Assembly: GCF_003586305.1 (NCBI RefSeq)
Contig: NZ_QXJI01000001.1
Span: 620,001-684,000 of the forward strand
Direction of reading: 5' to 3'
Length of the DNA stretch: 64,000 nucleotides
Origin: Cognatilysobacter tabacisoli
GTDB taxonomy: Bacteria; Pseudomonadota; Gammaproteobacteria; Xanthomonadales; Xanthomonadaceae
The notes below the pieces were generated by a model that did no database searches, was not told the DNA's origin, and saw nothing but the letters and a program-made list of their open reading frames with translations. Made by a program: the position numbers and the translations under genes. This document shows positions 1-7,652 of this stretch, in pieces. Each line of letters starts with the position of its first letter. Within the stretch, counting starts at the first letter, position 1.

Positions 1-389
1 CGCTCCCAGGCCAGCACGCCGGCCTGGCCGAACTCGACCGCGAGCCGGTCGAGCGCCCCGGTGTCGAGGTCGGCGACCAGCCAGCCCGGTTCGCGCCACG
101 CGCCGTCGTCGGCCGCGGCCCATGCCGGCAGCCGCGGCGCGCCGGCCTCGTCGAGCAGGGCGACCAGCAGCGCGTCGGCCTGCGCGTTCGCCTCGTCCGG
201 GCGCGGCTGCGAGGCCGGGTTCCACGCGGTGATGAAGGCGTAGCGCTGGGCCGGCCAGTAGGCCTCCAGGTCGGGAGCCGGTTCGCCGACGCGCAGCGGC
301 AGCGAATCGCCGTCCAGCCGCACGGCGTAGTCGGCCTTCGCGTAGGCGAGGGCCAGCCCGGCGGCGTCGACGACTTCGAGCGCGTGCAT
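1..389 (-). CDS. DUF3293 domain protein, C-terminus cut by window edge
   Basis: Reading leftward from an ATG at 389 the frame stays open to the window edge (about 129 codons). The product has the pattern of the DUF3293 family: an early YAVRLDG segment, then the diagnostic AFITAWNPASQPR stretch at about residues 50-62, then a PGWLVADLD block. DUF3293 proteins are small cytosolic proteins of unknown function, common in Xanthomonadaceae. The gene is divergent from the aminotransferase gene that starts at 513. The C-terminus is outside the window, so total length cannot be judged. Family assignment is by motif recall only. Confidence 0.7.
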   Translation of the reverse strand, partial: MHALEVVDAAGLALAYAKADYAVRLDGDSLPLRVGEPAPDLEAYWPAQRYAFITAWNPASQPRPDEANAQADALLVALLDEAGAPRLPAWAAADDGAWREPGWLVADLDTGALDRLAVEFGQAGVLAWE

Positions 390-479
390 GCCAGCAGTGT
401 CGCGGCGCGCCTGCGGCGGCGCAAATGCACCGTCGGGTTGATCGCACCGTTCGTCATGACGCTCGGCCGCCGGGCTTCG

Positions 480-485
480 TACACT
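480..485 (+). promoter_or_regulatory. Candidate -10 box of the aminotransferase gene
   Basis: TACACT lies 27 nt before the ATG at 513. A weak -35 (TGACGC at 457-462) is 17 nt upstream. This supports starting the protein at 513 rather than at the in-frame ATG at 384, which would lie upstream of the promoter. Inference from sequence only. Confidence 0.4.
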
Positions 486-512
486 CTGCGTCCCCACGCA
501 CGACGCCTCCCG

Positions 513-1679
513 ATGACCCACGACTCCCCGCTGCAGGTCGAGACCAAGCTGCCCAAGGTCGGCACCACCATTTTCACTGTGATGTCACAGCTGGCCGTCG
601 AGCACGGCGCAGTCAACCTCGGCCAGGGATTTCCCGACTTCGATGTGCCGCAGCGCCTCGTCGACGCGCTGTCGCGGGCGATGGCCGATGGCAAGAACCA
701 GTACGCCCCGATGACCGGGATCCCGGCATTGCGCCAGGCGATCGCGGCCAAGACCGAGCGCTGCTACGGCTGGCGCCCGGACGCCGACGCCGAGGTCACG
801 GTCACGTCCGGCGCGAGCGAGGCGATCTTCGATGCGATCCACGCCGTGGTGCGGCCGGGCGACGAGGTGATCGTGCTCGACCCGTGCTACGACTGCTACG
901 AGCCGGCGATCGACCTGGCCGGCGGCGTCGCGGTGCACGTGCCGCTGGACCCGGCGACGTTCGCGCCGGACTGGGCGCTGATCCGCGCCGCGGTGACGCC
1001 GAAGACCCGCGTGCTGATGATCAATTCGCCGCACAACCCGTCCGGCGCGATGTTTAGCGCCGACGACATCGCGCAGCTGACCGCGCTGCTCGACGGCACC
1101 GGCATCGTGCTGCTGTCGGACGAGGTCTACGAGCACATCGTGTTCGACGGGCGCGTGCACGAATCGGTGCTGCGCTACCCCTCGCTGCGCGAGCGCGCGT
1201 TCGTGGTGTCGAGCTTCGGCAAGACCTACCATTGCACCGGCTGGAAGCTCGGCTACTGCATCGCGCCGCCGGCGCTGTCGGCCGAGTTCCGCAAGGTGCA
1301 CCAGTACAACACCTTCTGCACCTTCGCCCCGGCGCAGTGGGCGTTCGCGGAGATGATCGAAGCCGAGCCGGAGCACTACGACGGGCTGGGCGACTTCTAC
1401 CAGGCCAAGCGCGACCGCTTCCGCGAACAGCTGCTGACGACGCGGCTGAAGCCGCTCGACGTGCCGGGCGGCTATTTCCAGCTGGTCGACTACTCGGCGG
1501 TCAGCGACCTCGACGACGCGGCATTCTGTCGCTGGCTGACGACCGAGAAGGGCGTGGCGGCGATCCCGCTGTCGCCGTTCTACGAGACGCCGCCGGCCGG
1601 CCAGCGGCTGGCACGGCTGTGCTTCGCCAAGAACGAGGCGACGCTCGACGCGGCGATCGCGCGGCTGCAGCAGCTCTGA
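513..1679 (+). CDS. Methionine (pyridoxal phosphate) aminotransferase, YbdL/KAT type
   Basis: A 388-residue fold-type I aminotransferase. Visible motifs: LGQGFPDF (36-43), NSPHNPSG (171-178; Asn175 contacts the cofactor), SDEVYEH (202-208; Asp203 pairs with the PLP ring nitrogen) and SSFGKTYH (233-240; Lys237 is the Schiff-base lysine). Length and motifs match YbdL-type methionine/glutamine transaminases, which convert 4-methylthio-2-oxobutyrate to methionine. The start at 513 is chosen because the 43 upstream codons are Arg-rich and unlike the family. A nitrilase-type omega-amidase gene follows after 9 nt. In many organisms such pairs act together: the transaminase uses glutamine and the amidase removes the 2-oxoglutaramate formed. 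A kynurenine or other aromatic transaminase activity is the main alternative. Confidence 0.88.
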   Translation: MTHDSPLQVETKLPKVGTTIFTVMSQLAVEHGAVNLGQGFPDFDVPQRLVDALSRAMADGKNQYAPMTGIPALRQAIAAKTERCYGWRPDADAEVTVTSGASEAIFDAIHAVVRPGDEVIVLDPCYDCYEPAIDLAGGVAVHVPLDPATFAPDWALIRAAVTPKTRVLMINSPHNPSGAMFSADDIAQLTALLDGTGIVLLSDEVYEHIVFDGRVHESVLRYPSLRERAFVVSSFGKTYHCTGWKLGYCIAPPALSAEFRKVHQYNTFCTFAPAQWAFAEMIEAEPEHYDGLGDFYQAKRDRFREQLLTTRLKPLDVPGGYFQLVDYSAVSDLDDAAFCRWLTTEKGVAAIPLSPFYETPPAGQRLARLCFAKNEATLDAAIARLQQL

Positions 1680-1688
1680 GGTGACCCG

Positions 1689-2486
1689 ATGAACGACCTG
1701 CGCATTTCGCTTGTCCAGGGCGACACCCGCTGGCGCGATCCGGCCGGCAACCGCGAGTACTACGGTCGCCTGATCGCGCCGCTGCACGGCATCACCGACC
1801 TGGTGCTGCTGCCGGAGACGTTCACCAGCGGCTTTTCCAACGACGCGATCGACGAGGCCGAGACGATGGACGGCCCGACGGTGGCGTGGATGCGCGACCA
1901 GGCGGCCCGGCTGGGCGCCGCATTGACCGGCAGCGTGCAGCTGCGCGCCGACGGCGGCGTGTTCAACCGGCTTCTGTTCGTCACCCCCGGTGGCGAGACG
2001 CACACGTACGACAAGCGCCACCTGTTCCGCTACGCCAACGAGCACGAGCGCTACGCGGCCGGCCGCGATCGGCTGACGGTCGAGTGGAAGGGTTGGCGGA
2101 TCTGCCCGCAGGTCTGTTACGACCTGCGATTCCCGGTGTTCTCGCGCAACCGCTTCGACGTCGAGCGCCCGGGCCAGCCCGACTACGACCTGCTGCTGTA
2201 CGTCGCCAACTGGCCGGCCGCGCGCGCCTATCCGTGGAAGACCCTGCTGCGCGCGCGCGCGATCGAGAACCTGTGCTACGTCGCCGGCCTCAACCGCGTC
2301 GGCACCGACGGCAACGGCATCGCGTACTCGGGCGACAGCGCGGTGATCGACTTCCTCGGCCACCCGGTCAGCGAATGCACCGACGAGGAGGTCGTCGTGA
2401 CCACCACGCTGCAGGCGGCGGAGCTGGCGGCGCATCGCGCACGCTTCCCGGCGATGCTCGACGGCGACCGGTTCGAATTGCGGTAG
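1689..2486 (+). CDS. Omega-amidase / amidohydrolase, YafV type (nitrilase superfamily)
   Basis: A 265-residue protein with the Glu-Lys-Cys triad of carbon-nitrogen hydrolases: Glu43 in LPETFTSGF, Lys109 in YDKRHLF, and Cys143 in QVCYDLRFPV. Length and spacing match YafV/NIT2 omega-amidases, which hydrolyse 2-oxoglutaramate or 2-oxosuccinamate to the 2-oxoacid and ammonia. No signal peptide, so cytosolic. The start lies 9 nt after the aminotransferase stop, so the two are very probably co-transcribed; the amidase makes the glutamine-dependent transamination irreversible. The methionine-salvage role is inferred from the pairing. Confidence 0.88.
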   Translation: MNDLRISLVQGDTRWRDPAGNREYYGRLIAPLHGITDLVLLPETFTSGFSNDAIDEAETMDGPTVAWMRDQAARLGAALTGSVQLRADGGVFNRLLFVTPGGETHTYDKRHLFRYANEHERYAAGRDRLTVEWKGWRICPQVCYDLRFPVFSRNRFDVERPGQPDYDLLLYVANWPAARAYPWKTLLRARAIENLCYVAGLNRVGTDGNGIAYSGDSAVIDFLGHPVSECTDEEVVVTTTLQAAELAAHRARFPAMLDGDRFELR

Positions 2487-2720
2487 CGACGCAGGCGACG
2501 GGCCTCGGCCTCGTCGGGGGCGTCGAACAACGCAGGCTCGGCCGCATGCAGCCGGCGCCGCGGGATGCGCGGACCGGGTCAACGGCGCAGCCGCAGCGTG
2601 CGAAGCGGATCGCCGAGGCCCGCCCCGGAGGGCCGTCTCGCCTGCAAGTGCGTGACGGTTTGTCGCGGCCTTCGCGGCCCACCAGAGGTGCGGGGACGCC
2701 GATGCATCCCCGCCAGGCAC

Positions 2721-2748
2721 GACAAAGGCGCCCTCGGGCGCCTTTGTC
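2721..2748. terminator. Bidirectional hairpin between the omega-amidase gene and rluB
   Basis: A perfect 12-bp stem (2721-2732 with 2737-2748) closes a CTCG loop, and the stem has A-rich and T-rich outer ends, so it can work in both directions. It lies between the convergent ends of the omega-amidase gene (2486) and rluB (2770). The rest of 2487-2769 shows no gene. Confidence 0.7.
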
Positions 2749-2769
2749 TTGAGCCGGATATCGACCCGG

Positions 2770-4374
2770 TCAGGCGCCGCCGCGCGGGCCGCGACCGCCG
2801 CCGGGACGACCGCCTCCGCGCGGGCCGCCCGGACGCGGTCCGCTCGGGCGTGCGCCGCCGGGGCGCGGCGCGCCACCGGGACGCGGGCCGCCGGGGCCGC
2901 CGCCGGGACGACCGCCCGGACCGCCGGGACGCGGGCCGCCCGGCTTGTTCGGGCGCGGGCCGCGTGGGCCGCGCGGCTCGCCGTACGGGTTGAACCCGCC
3001 TGAGCCGCCGGCGTGATCGGACGGGAAGCTCATGCCCGCGCCGGCCGGGTGGCCATACGGGCGCGGACCACCACCGCCGCCGCCGCTGCGCGGCTTGCCG
3101 CCACCGGGGCCGCCGCCACCGGGCCGGCCGCCGTACGGCTTGTTGCCGCCGGGCTTGCCGCCGCCGGGGCGACCGCGGCCGTCGGGATTGCGGTGGCCGC
3201 TCGGACCGGTGTCGACGCCTTCCGGCACGTACCAGCTGCGGAAGGCGGCGGGGTTGCCGTCGGGCAGCGGCTTGGGGCCCTTCATCGTGCGGTGCTTGAA
3301 CGGCTTCTGCGACTGCTTGGCGGCCGCCTCGCCGCTGACCGTCAAGCCGCCGTGCGGCTTCTTGCCGCCGCGGCCGCGACCGCGATCCTCGCGCACGTGG
3401 TCGAAGCGGCGCAGCTCGCGGCCCTCGTCGGCGGCGCTGGTGTGGCCGCTGAGGTAACCGCCCTGTGCACGCTCGCCGCCGAGGTGGATCGTCGCCTTGG
3501 TCGCCTTGCGCTGGCCGATCACCGGCTGCAGGGTCAGCGCCGACGGCGTGCCGTCCTCGAGGCCCAGCTCCTTGCGCAGCGTTTCGACGCGGTCGGAGTT
3601 CAGCTCCTGCGAGTGGCCGCGCAGCAGCTCACGCGGCAGCGCGACGCCGCCGTAGCGGACCCGCTTGAGCCTGCTGACCTGGCAGCCCTGCGACTCCCAC
3701 AGCCGGCGGACTTCGCGGTTGCGGCCTTCCTTGACGACCACGCGGAACCAGTCGTGCGAGTCGGAGCCGCCGATGCGTTCGATCTCGTCGAACTTGGCCG
3801 GGCCGTCGTCCAGCGCCACGCCGCGGGCGAGGCGGTCGACGATGTTGTCCGGCACATTGTCCTGGCCTTCCGGCGCGCGCACGCGGCAGACGTACTCGCG
3901 CTCGACCTCGAACGACGGGTGCATCAGCGCGTTGGCGAGCTCGCCGTCGGTGGTCAGCAGCAGCAGGCCGGTGGTGTTGATGTCGAGGCGGCCGATCGCG
4001 ATCCAGCGTGCGCCCTTGAGCATCGGCAGGGCCTCGAACACGGTCGGGCGACCCTCGGGGTCCTCGCGCGTGGTCACCTCGCCTTCGGGCTTGTTGTACA
4101 TCAGCACGCGGGCCGGCTCGGTCAGCGCGCTGGCGACAAACTGCCGCCCGTCGATCTCGATCTTGTCGCCGCCCTTGATGCTCTGGCCGACCTGGGCGGT
4201 CTCGCCGTTGACCTTGATCAGGCCGTCGGCGATGCGCTGCTCGAGCGCGCGGCGGGAGCCGAGTCCGGCTTGGGCAAGCACCTTGTGCAGGCGCTCCTCG
4301 AGCTTCGGCGCATCGGTCTGGGCGGTGTCGCCGACGCGTTTGAGCGTCAGCTTGCGGGGAGTGGGTTCAGTCAT
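2770..4374 (-). CDS. rluB: 23S rRNA pseudouridine(2605) synthase RluB with long Gly/Pro/Arg-rich tail
   Basis: A 534-residue protein. Residues 25-75 form an S4 RNA-binding domain. Residues 88-260 form the RsuA/RluB/E/F catalytic domain with the motif GRLDINTTGLLLLT; Asp131 is the catalytic aspartate. RluB isomerises U2605 of 23S rRNA. E. coli RluB is about 290 residues; here some 270 residues follow, very rich in Gly, Pro, Arg and Lys with many PGG/RPGG repeats, like an RGG-type RNA-binding tail. The ATG at 4374 overlaps the scpB stop by 8 nt, so the two are translationally linked; the longer upstream frame is scpB read in another frame. Confidence 0.9.
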   Translation of the reverse strand: MTEPTPRKLTLKRVGDTAQTDAPKLEERLHKVLAQAGLGSRRALEQRIADGLIKVNGETAQVGQSIKGGDKIEIDGRQFVASALTEPARVLMYNKPEGEVTTREDPEGRPTVFEALPMLKGARWIAIGRLDINTTGLLLLTTDGELANALMHPSFEVEREYVCRVRAPEGQDNVPDNIVDRLARGVALDDGPAKFDEIERIGGSDSHDWFRVVVKEGRNREVRRLWESQGCQVSRLKRVRYGGVALPRELLRGHSQELNSDRVETLRKELGLEDGTPSALTLQPVIGQRKATKATIHLGGERAQGGYLSGHTSAADEGRELRRFDHVREDRGRGRGGKKPHGGLTVSGEAAAKQSQKPFKHRTMKGPKPLPDGNPAAFRSWYVPEGVDTGPSGHRNPDGRGRPGGGKPGGNKPYGGRPGGGGPGGGKPRSGGGGGGPRPYGHPAGAGMSFPSDHAGGSGGFNPYGEPRGPRGPRPNKPGGPRPGGPGGRPGGGPGGPRPGGAPRPGGARPSGPRPGGPRGGGRPGGGRGPRGGA

Positions 4375-5344
4375 TTCGTTGCTGCTCCGGCTGGTCCGTG
4401 TCGGACCCGGCCTGTGTCTCGGGAACGGTCGTCGTCTCGACGGCGTTGTCTTGCTCGCGGTCGTTCTCGTCCGCCGCGCGCTCTCCCGGCGCGGCTTCGG
4501 GTTCGCCCGTGGAGGCGGTGAACCCGGCCGCGGTGTCGCCGCGACCGGAATCCGGGGTGGAGTGATCGGTGTCGCTGTCGGTGTCGCTGGCGTGGGCGTC
4601 GTCGTCCGCGTCGTCCGCGTCGGCGTCGAAACCCTCGACGCGGTCGTCCTCGTGCTCATCGCCGGCGAGATCGTCGTTGTCGTCTTCGTCGTGCTCCAGC
4701 GCGCCGTCAGCGGTGCCCGCGTCATCGGCATTGGCCGCGTCGCCCGGGCGCCCGTCCGCACCAATGCCGCCGGCGGCGATCGGTGCGCCGTCGAACGCCA
4801 GCTGAGGCTCGAGCTCGCCGATGTCCTTGAGCTCCGACAGCGGCGGCAGCTCGTCCAGCCGCTTGAGGCCGAAATAGTCGAGGAACGCCTTGGTCGTCCC
4901 GAACAGCGCCGGCTTGCCCGGGACGTCGCGGTGGCCGACGACGCGGATCCACTCGCGCTCCTCGAGCGCCTTGATGATGTTGCTGCTGACCGCGACGCCG
5001 CGGACCTGCTCGATCTCGCCGCGGGTGATCGGCTGGCGGTACGCGATCAGCGCGAGGGTCTCGAGCGTGGCGCGGGTGTAGCGGGTCTGGCGTTCGGTCC
5101 ACAGCCGCGCCACCCACGGATGCACGTCGGCCTTGACCTGGAATCGGAAGCCGGACGCCACTTCGACCAGCTCAACCCCGCGGTCGGCACAGCCGTCGCG
5201 CAGCGCCTCGAGCGCCTGCTCGACGCTGTCGTTCGGCGCCGGCTGGTCTTCCGGGAACAGCGCGTGCAGCTGCGCCAGCGTCAACGGCTGGTTGGCCGCG
5301 AGCAGGGCGGCTTCGACGATGCGGGTGATCAGGGCTTGGTCCAT
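4367..5344 (-). CDS. scpB: Segregation and condensation protein ScpB, with acidic C-terminal tail
   Basis: A 325-residue protein. Residues 1-175 hold the two winged-helix domains of ScpB, including TRATLETLALIAYRQPITR (89-107) and a following VAVSSNIIKALEE segment. ScpB dimerises and joins ScpA to the Smc heads in the bacterial condensin. Residues 185-325 are low complexity and strongly acidic (long runs of Asp, Glu and Thr), about 100 residues beyond a usual ScpB. Start at 5344 (MDQALITRIVEAAL) is where family similarity begins; the 43 upstream codons are Pro/Arg-rich. The stop overlaps rluB. The 191-nt gap to scpA is longer than usual for this pair, and I see no gene in it. Confidence 0.92.
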   Translation of the reverse strand: MDQALITRIVEAALLAANQPLTLAQLHALFPEDQPAPNDSVEQALEALRDGCADRGVELVEVASGFRFQVKADVHPWVARLWTERQTRYTRATLETLALIAYRQPITRGEIEQVRGVAVSSNIIKALEEREWIRVVGHRDVPGKPALFGTTKAFLDYFGLKRLDELPPLSELKDIGELEPQLAFDGAPIAAGGIGADGRPGDAANADDAGTADGALEHDEDDNDDLAGDEHEDDRVEGFDADADDADDDAHASDTDSDTDHSTPDSGRGDTAAGFTASTGEPEAAPGERAADENDREQDNAVETTTVPETQAGSDTDQPEQQRND

Positions 5345-5535
5345 GCGGTGTCGGTCGTCTGTGCAGCGTGGTCGTCGGTGGCGCGGGTGGAGCGGGTGGG
5401 GCGTGGCGCCGTCGCGAGGGCGCGGCGGCGAGTCAGATCCCGGAGTGTTCGGTCGGGGCCGCGGCCCTGGCATCTGGCTTCATGGCGGTGCGGGTGCTGC
5501 GGTACGTCGTCGCATCGGCGGCGCAAAGGCCGGGG

Positions 5536-6462
5536 TCACGCGGCGTCGTCATTGGCGGCGGGTTCGTCGAACTCGCTGCTCAGTTCGATCTGGTCGGGGT
5601 CCTGGCTCAGCGCCAGCGACTTGACGTAGATCGTCGCCAGCGCTCCTTCCTGCACGATCTCGACCAGCTGTTCCTTGGCCAGGGTCAGCAGGCCGAGGAA
5701 CGTGACCACCACGCCCAGCCGCCCTTCCTCGGCGGTGAACAGCGACTCGAAGCGGTGGAACGCGCCGTCGCTCATGCGCTCGAGCAGTTCGCCCATGCGC
5801 TGGCGGACGCTCAGTGCATCGCGCTTGATCGCGTGCTGGGTGAACAGCTCGGCGCGCTTGAACACGTCGTGCAGCGCCAGCAGCATCTCGCGCAGTTCCA
5901 CCGGCGGCGGCAGCTTCACCGACGCCCGGTCCGGCACGTAGGCCTGCACGGGGACCGTGTCGCGGTCCTGACGGGGCAGGGTGTCGATGTCCTCGGCCGC
6001 CTTCTTGAAGCGCTCGTACTCCTGCAGGCGCCGGACCAGCTCGGCGCGCGGGTCGTCTTCCTCGCCGTCCTCGGTTGCCGCGCGCGGCAGCAGCATCCGC
6101 GATTTGATCTCGGCCAGCATCGCGGCCATGACCAGGTAGTCGGCCGCGAGCTCGAACCGCATCTCGTGCATCGCCTGGATGTAGTGCACGTACTGCCGGG
6201 TGATGTCCGCGACGGGGATGTCGAGGATGTCGAGGTTCTGCCTGCGGATCAGGTACAGCAGCAGGTCCAGCGGCCCCTCGAACGCCTCCAGGATGACCTC
6301 CAGCGCGTCCGGCGGGATGTACAGGTCCTGCGGGATCTGCAGCACCGGCTGGCCGTGCACCATCGCCAGCGGCATCTCGTGCTGCTGCGGTGCCTGCGGC
6401 GGCGCGTGCGCGGTCGTCGGGTTGTGTTCGGTCGCGGCGGGCGCGGGATCGTTGATCATCAA
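5536..6462 (-). CDS. scpA: Segregation and condensation protein ScpA (kleisin)
   Basis: A 308-residue kleisin. The N-terminal Smc-binding block shows FEGPLDLLLYLIRRQNLDILDIP followed by VMAAMLAEIKSRMLLP, both characteristic of ScpA; the C-terminal winged helix contains VTFLGLLTLAKEQLV. ScpA bridges the two Smc heads and binds a ScpB dimer. About 40 residues precede the conserved core and are Pro/Gln/Ala-rich. Two adjacent ATG codons exist (6462 and 6459). First gene of the leftward scpA-scpB-rluB group; smc itself lies about 17 kb away at 23766. Confidence 0.93.
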   Translation of the reverse strand: MMINDPAPAATEHNPTTAHAPPQAPQQHEMPLAMVHGQPVLQIPQDLYIPPDALEVILEAFEGPLDLLLYLIRRQNLDILDIPVADITRQYVHYIQAMHEMRFELAADYLVMAAMLAEIKSRMLLPRAATEDGEEDDPRAELVRRLQEYERFKKAAEDIDTLPRQDRDTVPVQAYVPDRASVKLPPPVELREMLLALHDVFKRAELFTQHAIKRDALSVRQRMGELLERMSDGAFHRFESLFTAEEGRLGVVVTFLGLLTLAKEQLVEIVQEGALATIYVKSLALSQDPDQIELSSEFDEPAANDDAA

Positions 6463-6903
6463 GCCGGCCCCTCAAGGCCACGGCATTGCCACTACGCCGG
6501 GTCGTCGGGGCCGAGGGGGCCACGTCGCCGGTCGGAAACTGCGGGTGCAACGGACTGCAAAGGTCGATGCTGGCGCCCGACAGTCCGGCAATCTCCGCCG
6601 CGTGGTGAGCGGCGAAGGCAAGCGGATCGGCGTGTCGAGGCGTGGGCCGTGGAGGGCAGCATCCCGTGAGTGGGGGCACGGGGATCGCGCCGGCCGGACC
6701 GTCATCCGACGGGCCGATACGCGATGGGCCGCTGCTTCCGGCCTCAGGCTATTGAGCCCTAGGGTACGGGCTGGCGCAGGCGATTGTCCAGCAAGCCTGC
6801 CGCGCGGCCTCGGACGCGTTCATCGCTGCCGCCGTCGGCGCCTTCGCGAAGTGCGCGACTACAATCGCGGCCCCGCCATGCGGCGCCCGGACGGACAACC
6901 CCG
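6463..6903. other. Intergenic region between scpA and the YciI-family gene
   Basis: This 441-nt gap between divergent genes holds no convincing gene. Open frames on the minus strand here (for example 6472-6705) are Pro/Arg-rich and match no family I know. The only signal I can support is the -10 box at 6860-6865. The scpA promoter should also lie here but I cannot place it. Confidence 0.5.
6860..6865 (+). promoter_or_regulatory. Candidate -10 box (TACAAT) before the YciI-family gene
   Basis: TACAAT followed by CGCGG lies 38 nt before the ATG at 6904. The same TACAATCGCGG string precedes mtnA at 32475. No clear -35 is visible 17 nt upstream. Confidence 0.45.
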
Positions 6904-7203
6904 ATGTGGTACGTGATCGAAGGCTACGACGGCGCCGACGTGCTGGCGAAGCGGCTGGCGGCGCGCGCCGACCACCTCGCGCGGCTGACCGCGCTGCGCG
7001 ACGCCGGCAGGTTGCTGCTCGCCGGCCCGTGCCCGGCGATCGACGCCGAGGATCCGGGTCCGGCCGGCTTCTCCGGCAGCGTCGTCATCGCCGAATTCGA
7101 ATCGCTCGAGGCGGCACGCGCGTGGGCCGACTCGGACCCGTACATCGCGGCAGGCGTCTACACCCGGGTCGAGGTCCGGCCGTTCCGTAAGGTGCTGCCG
7201 TGA
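6904..7203 (+). CDS. YciI family protein
   Basis: A 99-residue protein matching the YCII domain, a ferredoxin-like fold related to the dimeric alpha-beta barrel. It begins MWYVIEGYD, has the conserved [18 protein letters not shown] helix, an LLAGPCP turn, and [18 protein letters not shown] near the end; the His and Asp of these blocks form the putative active site. Function is generally unknown. The ATG at 6904 is preferred over an upstream in-frame ATG at 6784 because the family begins with this exact MWYVI-type strand and a -10 box lies between. The stop overlaps the next gene by 4 nt; YciI and BolA genes are often paired. Confidence 0.88.
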   Translation: MWYVIEGYDGADVLAKRLAARADHLARLTALRDAGRLLLAGPCPAIDAEDPGPAGFSGSVVIAEFESLEAARAWADSDPYIAAGVYTRVEVRPFRKVLP

Positions 7204-7493
7204 GCGGAGGGTCGCTGCCGCGCGAAGAGCGCGTCGGCGCGATCCGCGCGGCGATCGAGGCGGCGCTGGCGCCGGCCGCGCTCGAGATCGAGGACGAGAG
7301 CCATCGACACGCCGGCCACGCCGGCGCGCGCGACGGGCGCGGGCACTTCCGCGTCGACGTGGTCAGTGCGGCGTTCGCGGGCCTGAACCCGATCGCCCGG
7401 CACCGCGCCGTCTACGCGGCCGTAGGCGGGCTGATGGAGACCGACATCCACGCGCTGTCGATCCGCGCCCGCACGCCCGACGAGGTCGTTTAG
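7200..7493 (+). CDS. BolA family protein
   Basis: A 97-residue protein with the BolA core: [16 protein letters not shown] near the start, then the [10 protein letters not shown] segment containing the conserved histidines, then [23 protein letters not shown]. BolA proteins bind [2Fe-2S] clusters with monothiol glutaredoxins and affect iron-sulfur handling and stress morphology. Start is a GTG at 7200 overlapping the YciI-family stop (GTGA), so translation is probably coupled. A conserved Cys is absent, so this is of the BolA/His-ligating type rather than the Cys-containing IbaG type; that distinction is an inference. Confidence 0.88.
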   Translation: MSGGSLPREERVGAIRAAIEAALAPAALEIEDESHRHAGHAGARDGRGHFRVDVVSAAFAGLNPIARHRAVYAAVGGLMETDIHALSIRARTPDEVV

Positions 7494-7601
7494 CCGGCCG
7501 CTGCGGCGCTGCAGCATCGCGCAATCAACGCTGAAAGCCTTATGGATCATGGGGTTGCGCCGCACGGCGCCCACCCGGTAAGGAAACTTTTACGTTCCGC
7601 T

Positions 7602-7615
7602 TGAAAACGATTACA
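7602..7615. promoter_or_regulatory. LacI-type operator, copy 1 (before the first LacI regulator gene)
   Basis: TGAAAACGATTACA; read on the minus strand this is TGTAATCGTTTTCA. It fits the imperfect palindrome TGTAA-N4-TTACA with one change in one arm. It lies 37 nt before the first lacI-type start. Near-identical copies lie at 11836 and 21184, all inside this locus, which supports a shared regulator. Confidence 0.65.
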
Positions 7616-7652
7616 TTCGCTTCACTTTCCGCAGTGGAGTCGGGTCGGATCG

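Noticed and set aside
585-2876. Very long open frame (763 codons) on the minus strand opposite the aminotransferase and omega-amidase genes
   Set aside because: Composition is Arg/Ala/Val-rich without motifs; both plus-strand genes have intact catalytic motifs in their own frames.
3013-4521. Long open frame on the plus strand (502 codons) opposite rluB and scpB
   Set aside because: It is Ala/Val/Arg-rich and is explained by the GC-rich third positions of rluB and scpB on the other strand; no family similarity.
6472-6705. Possible small gene in the scpA to YciI-family intergenic region
   Set aside because: 77 codons, very rich in Pro and Arg, no ribosome-binding site, and no recognisable homology.
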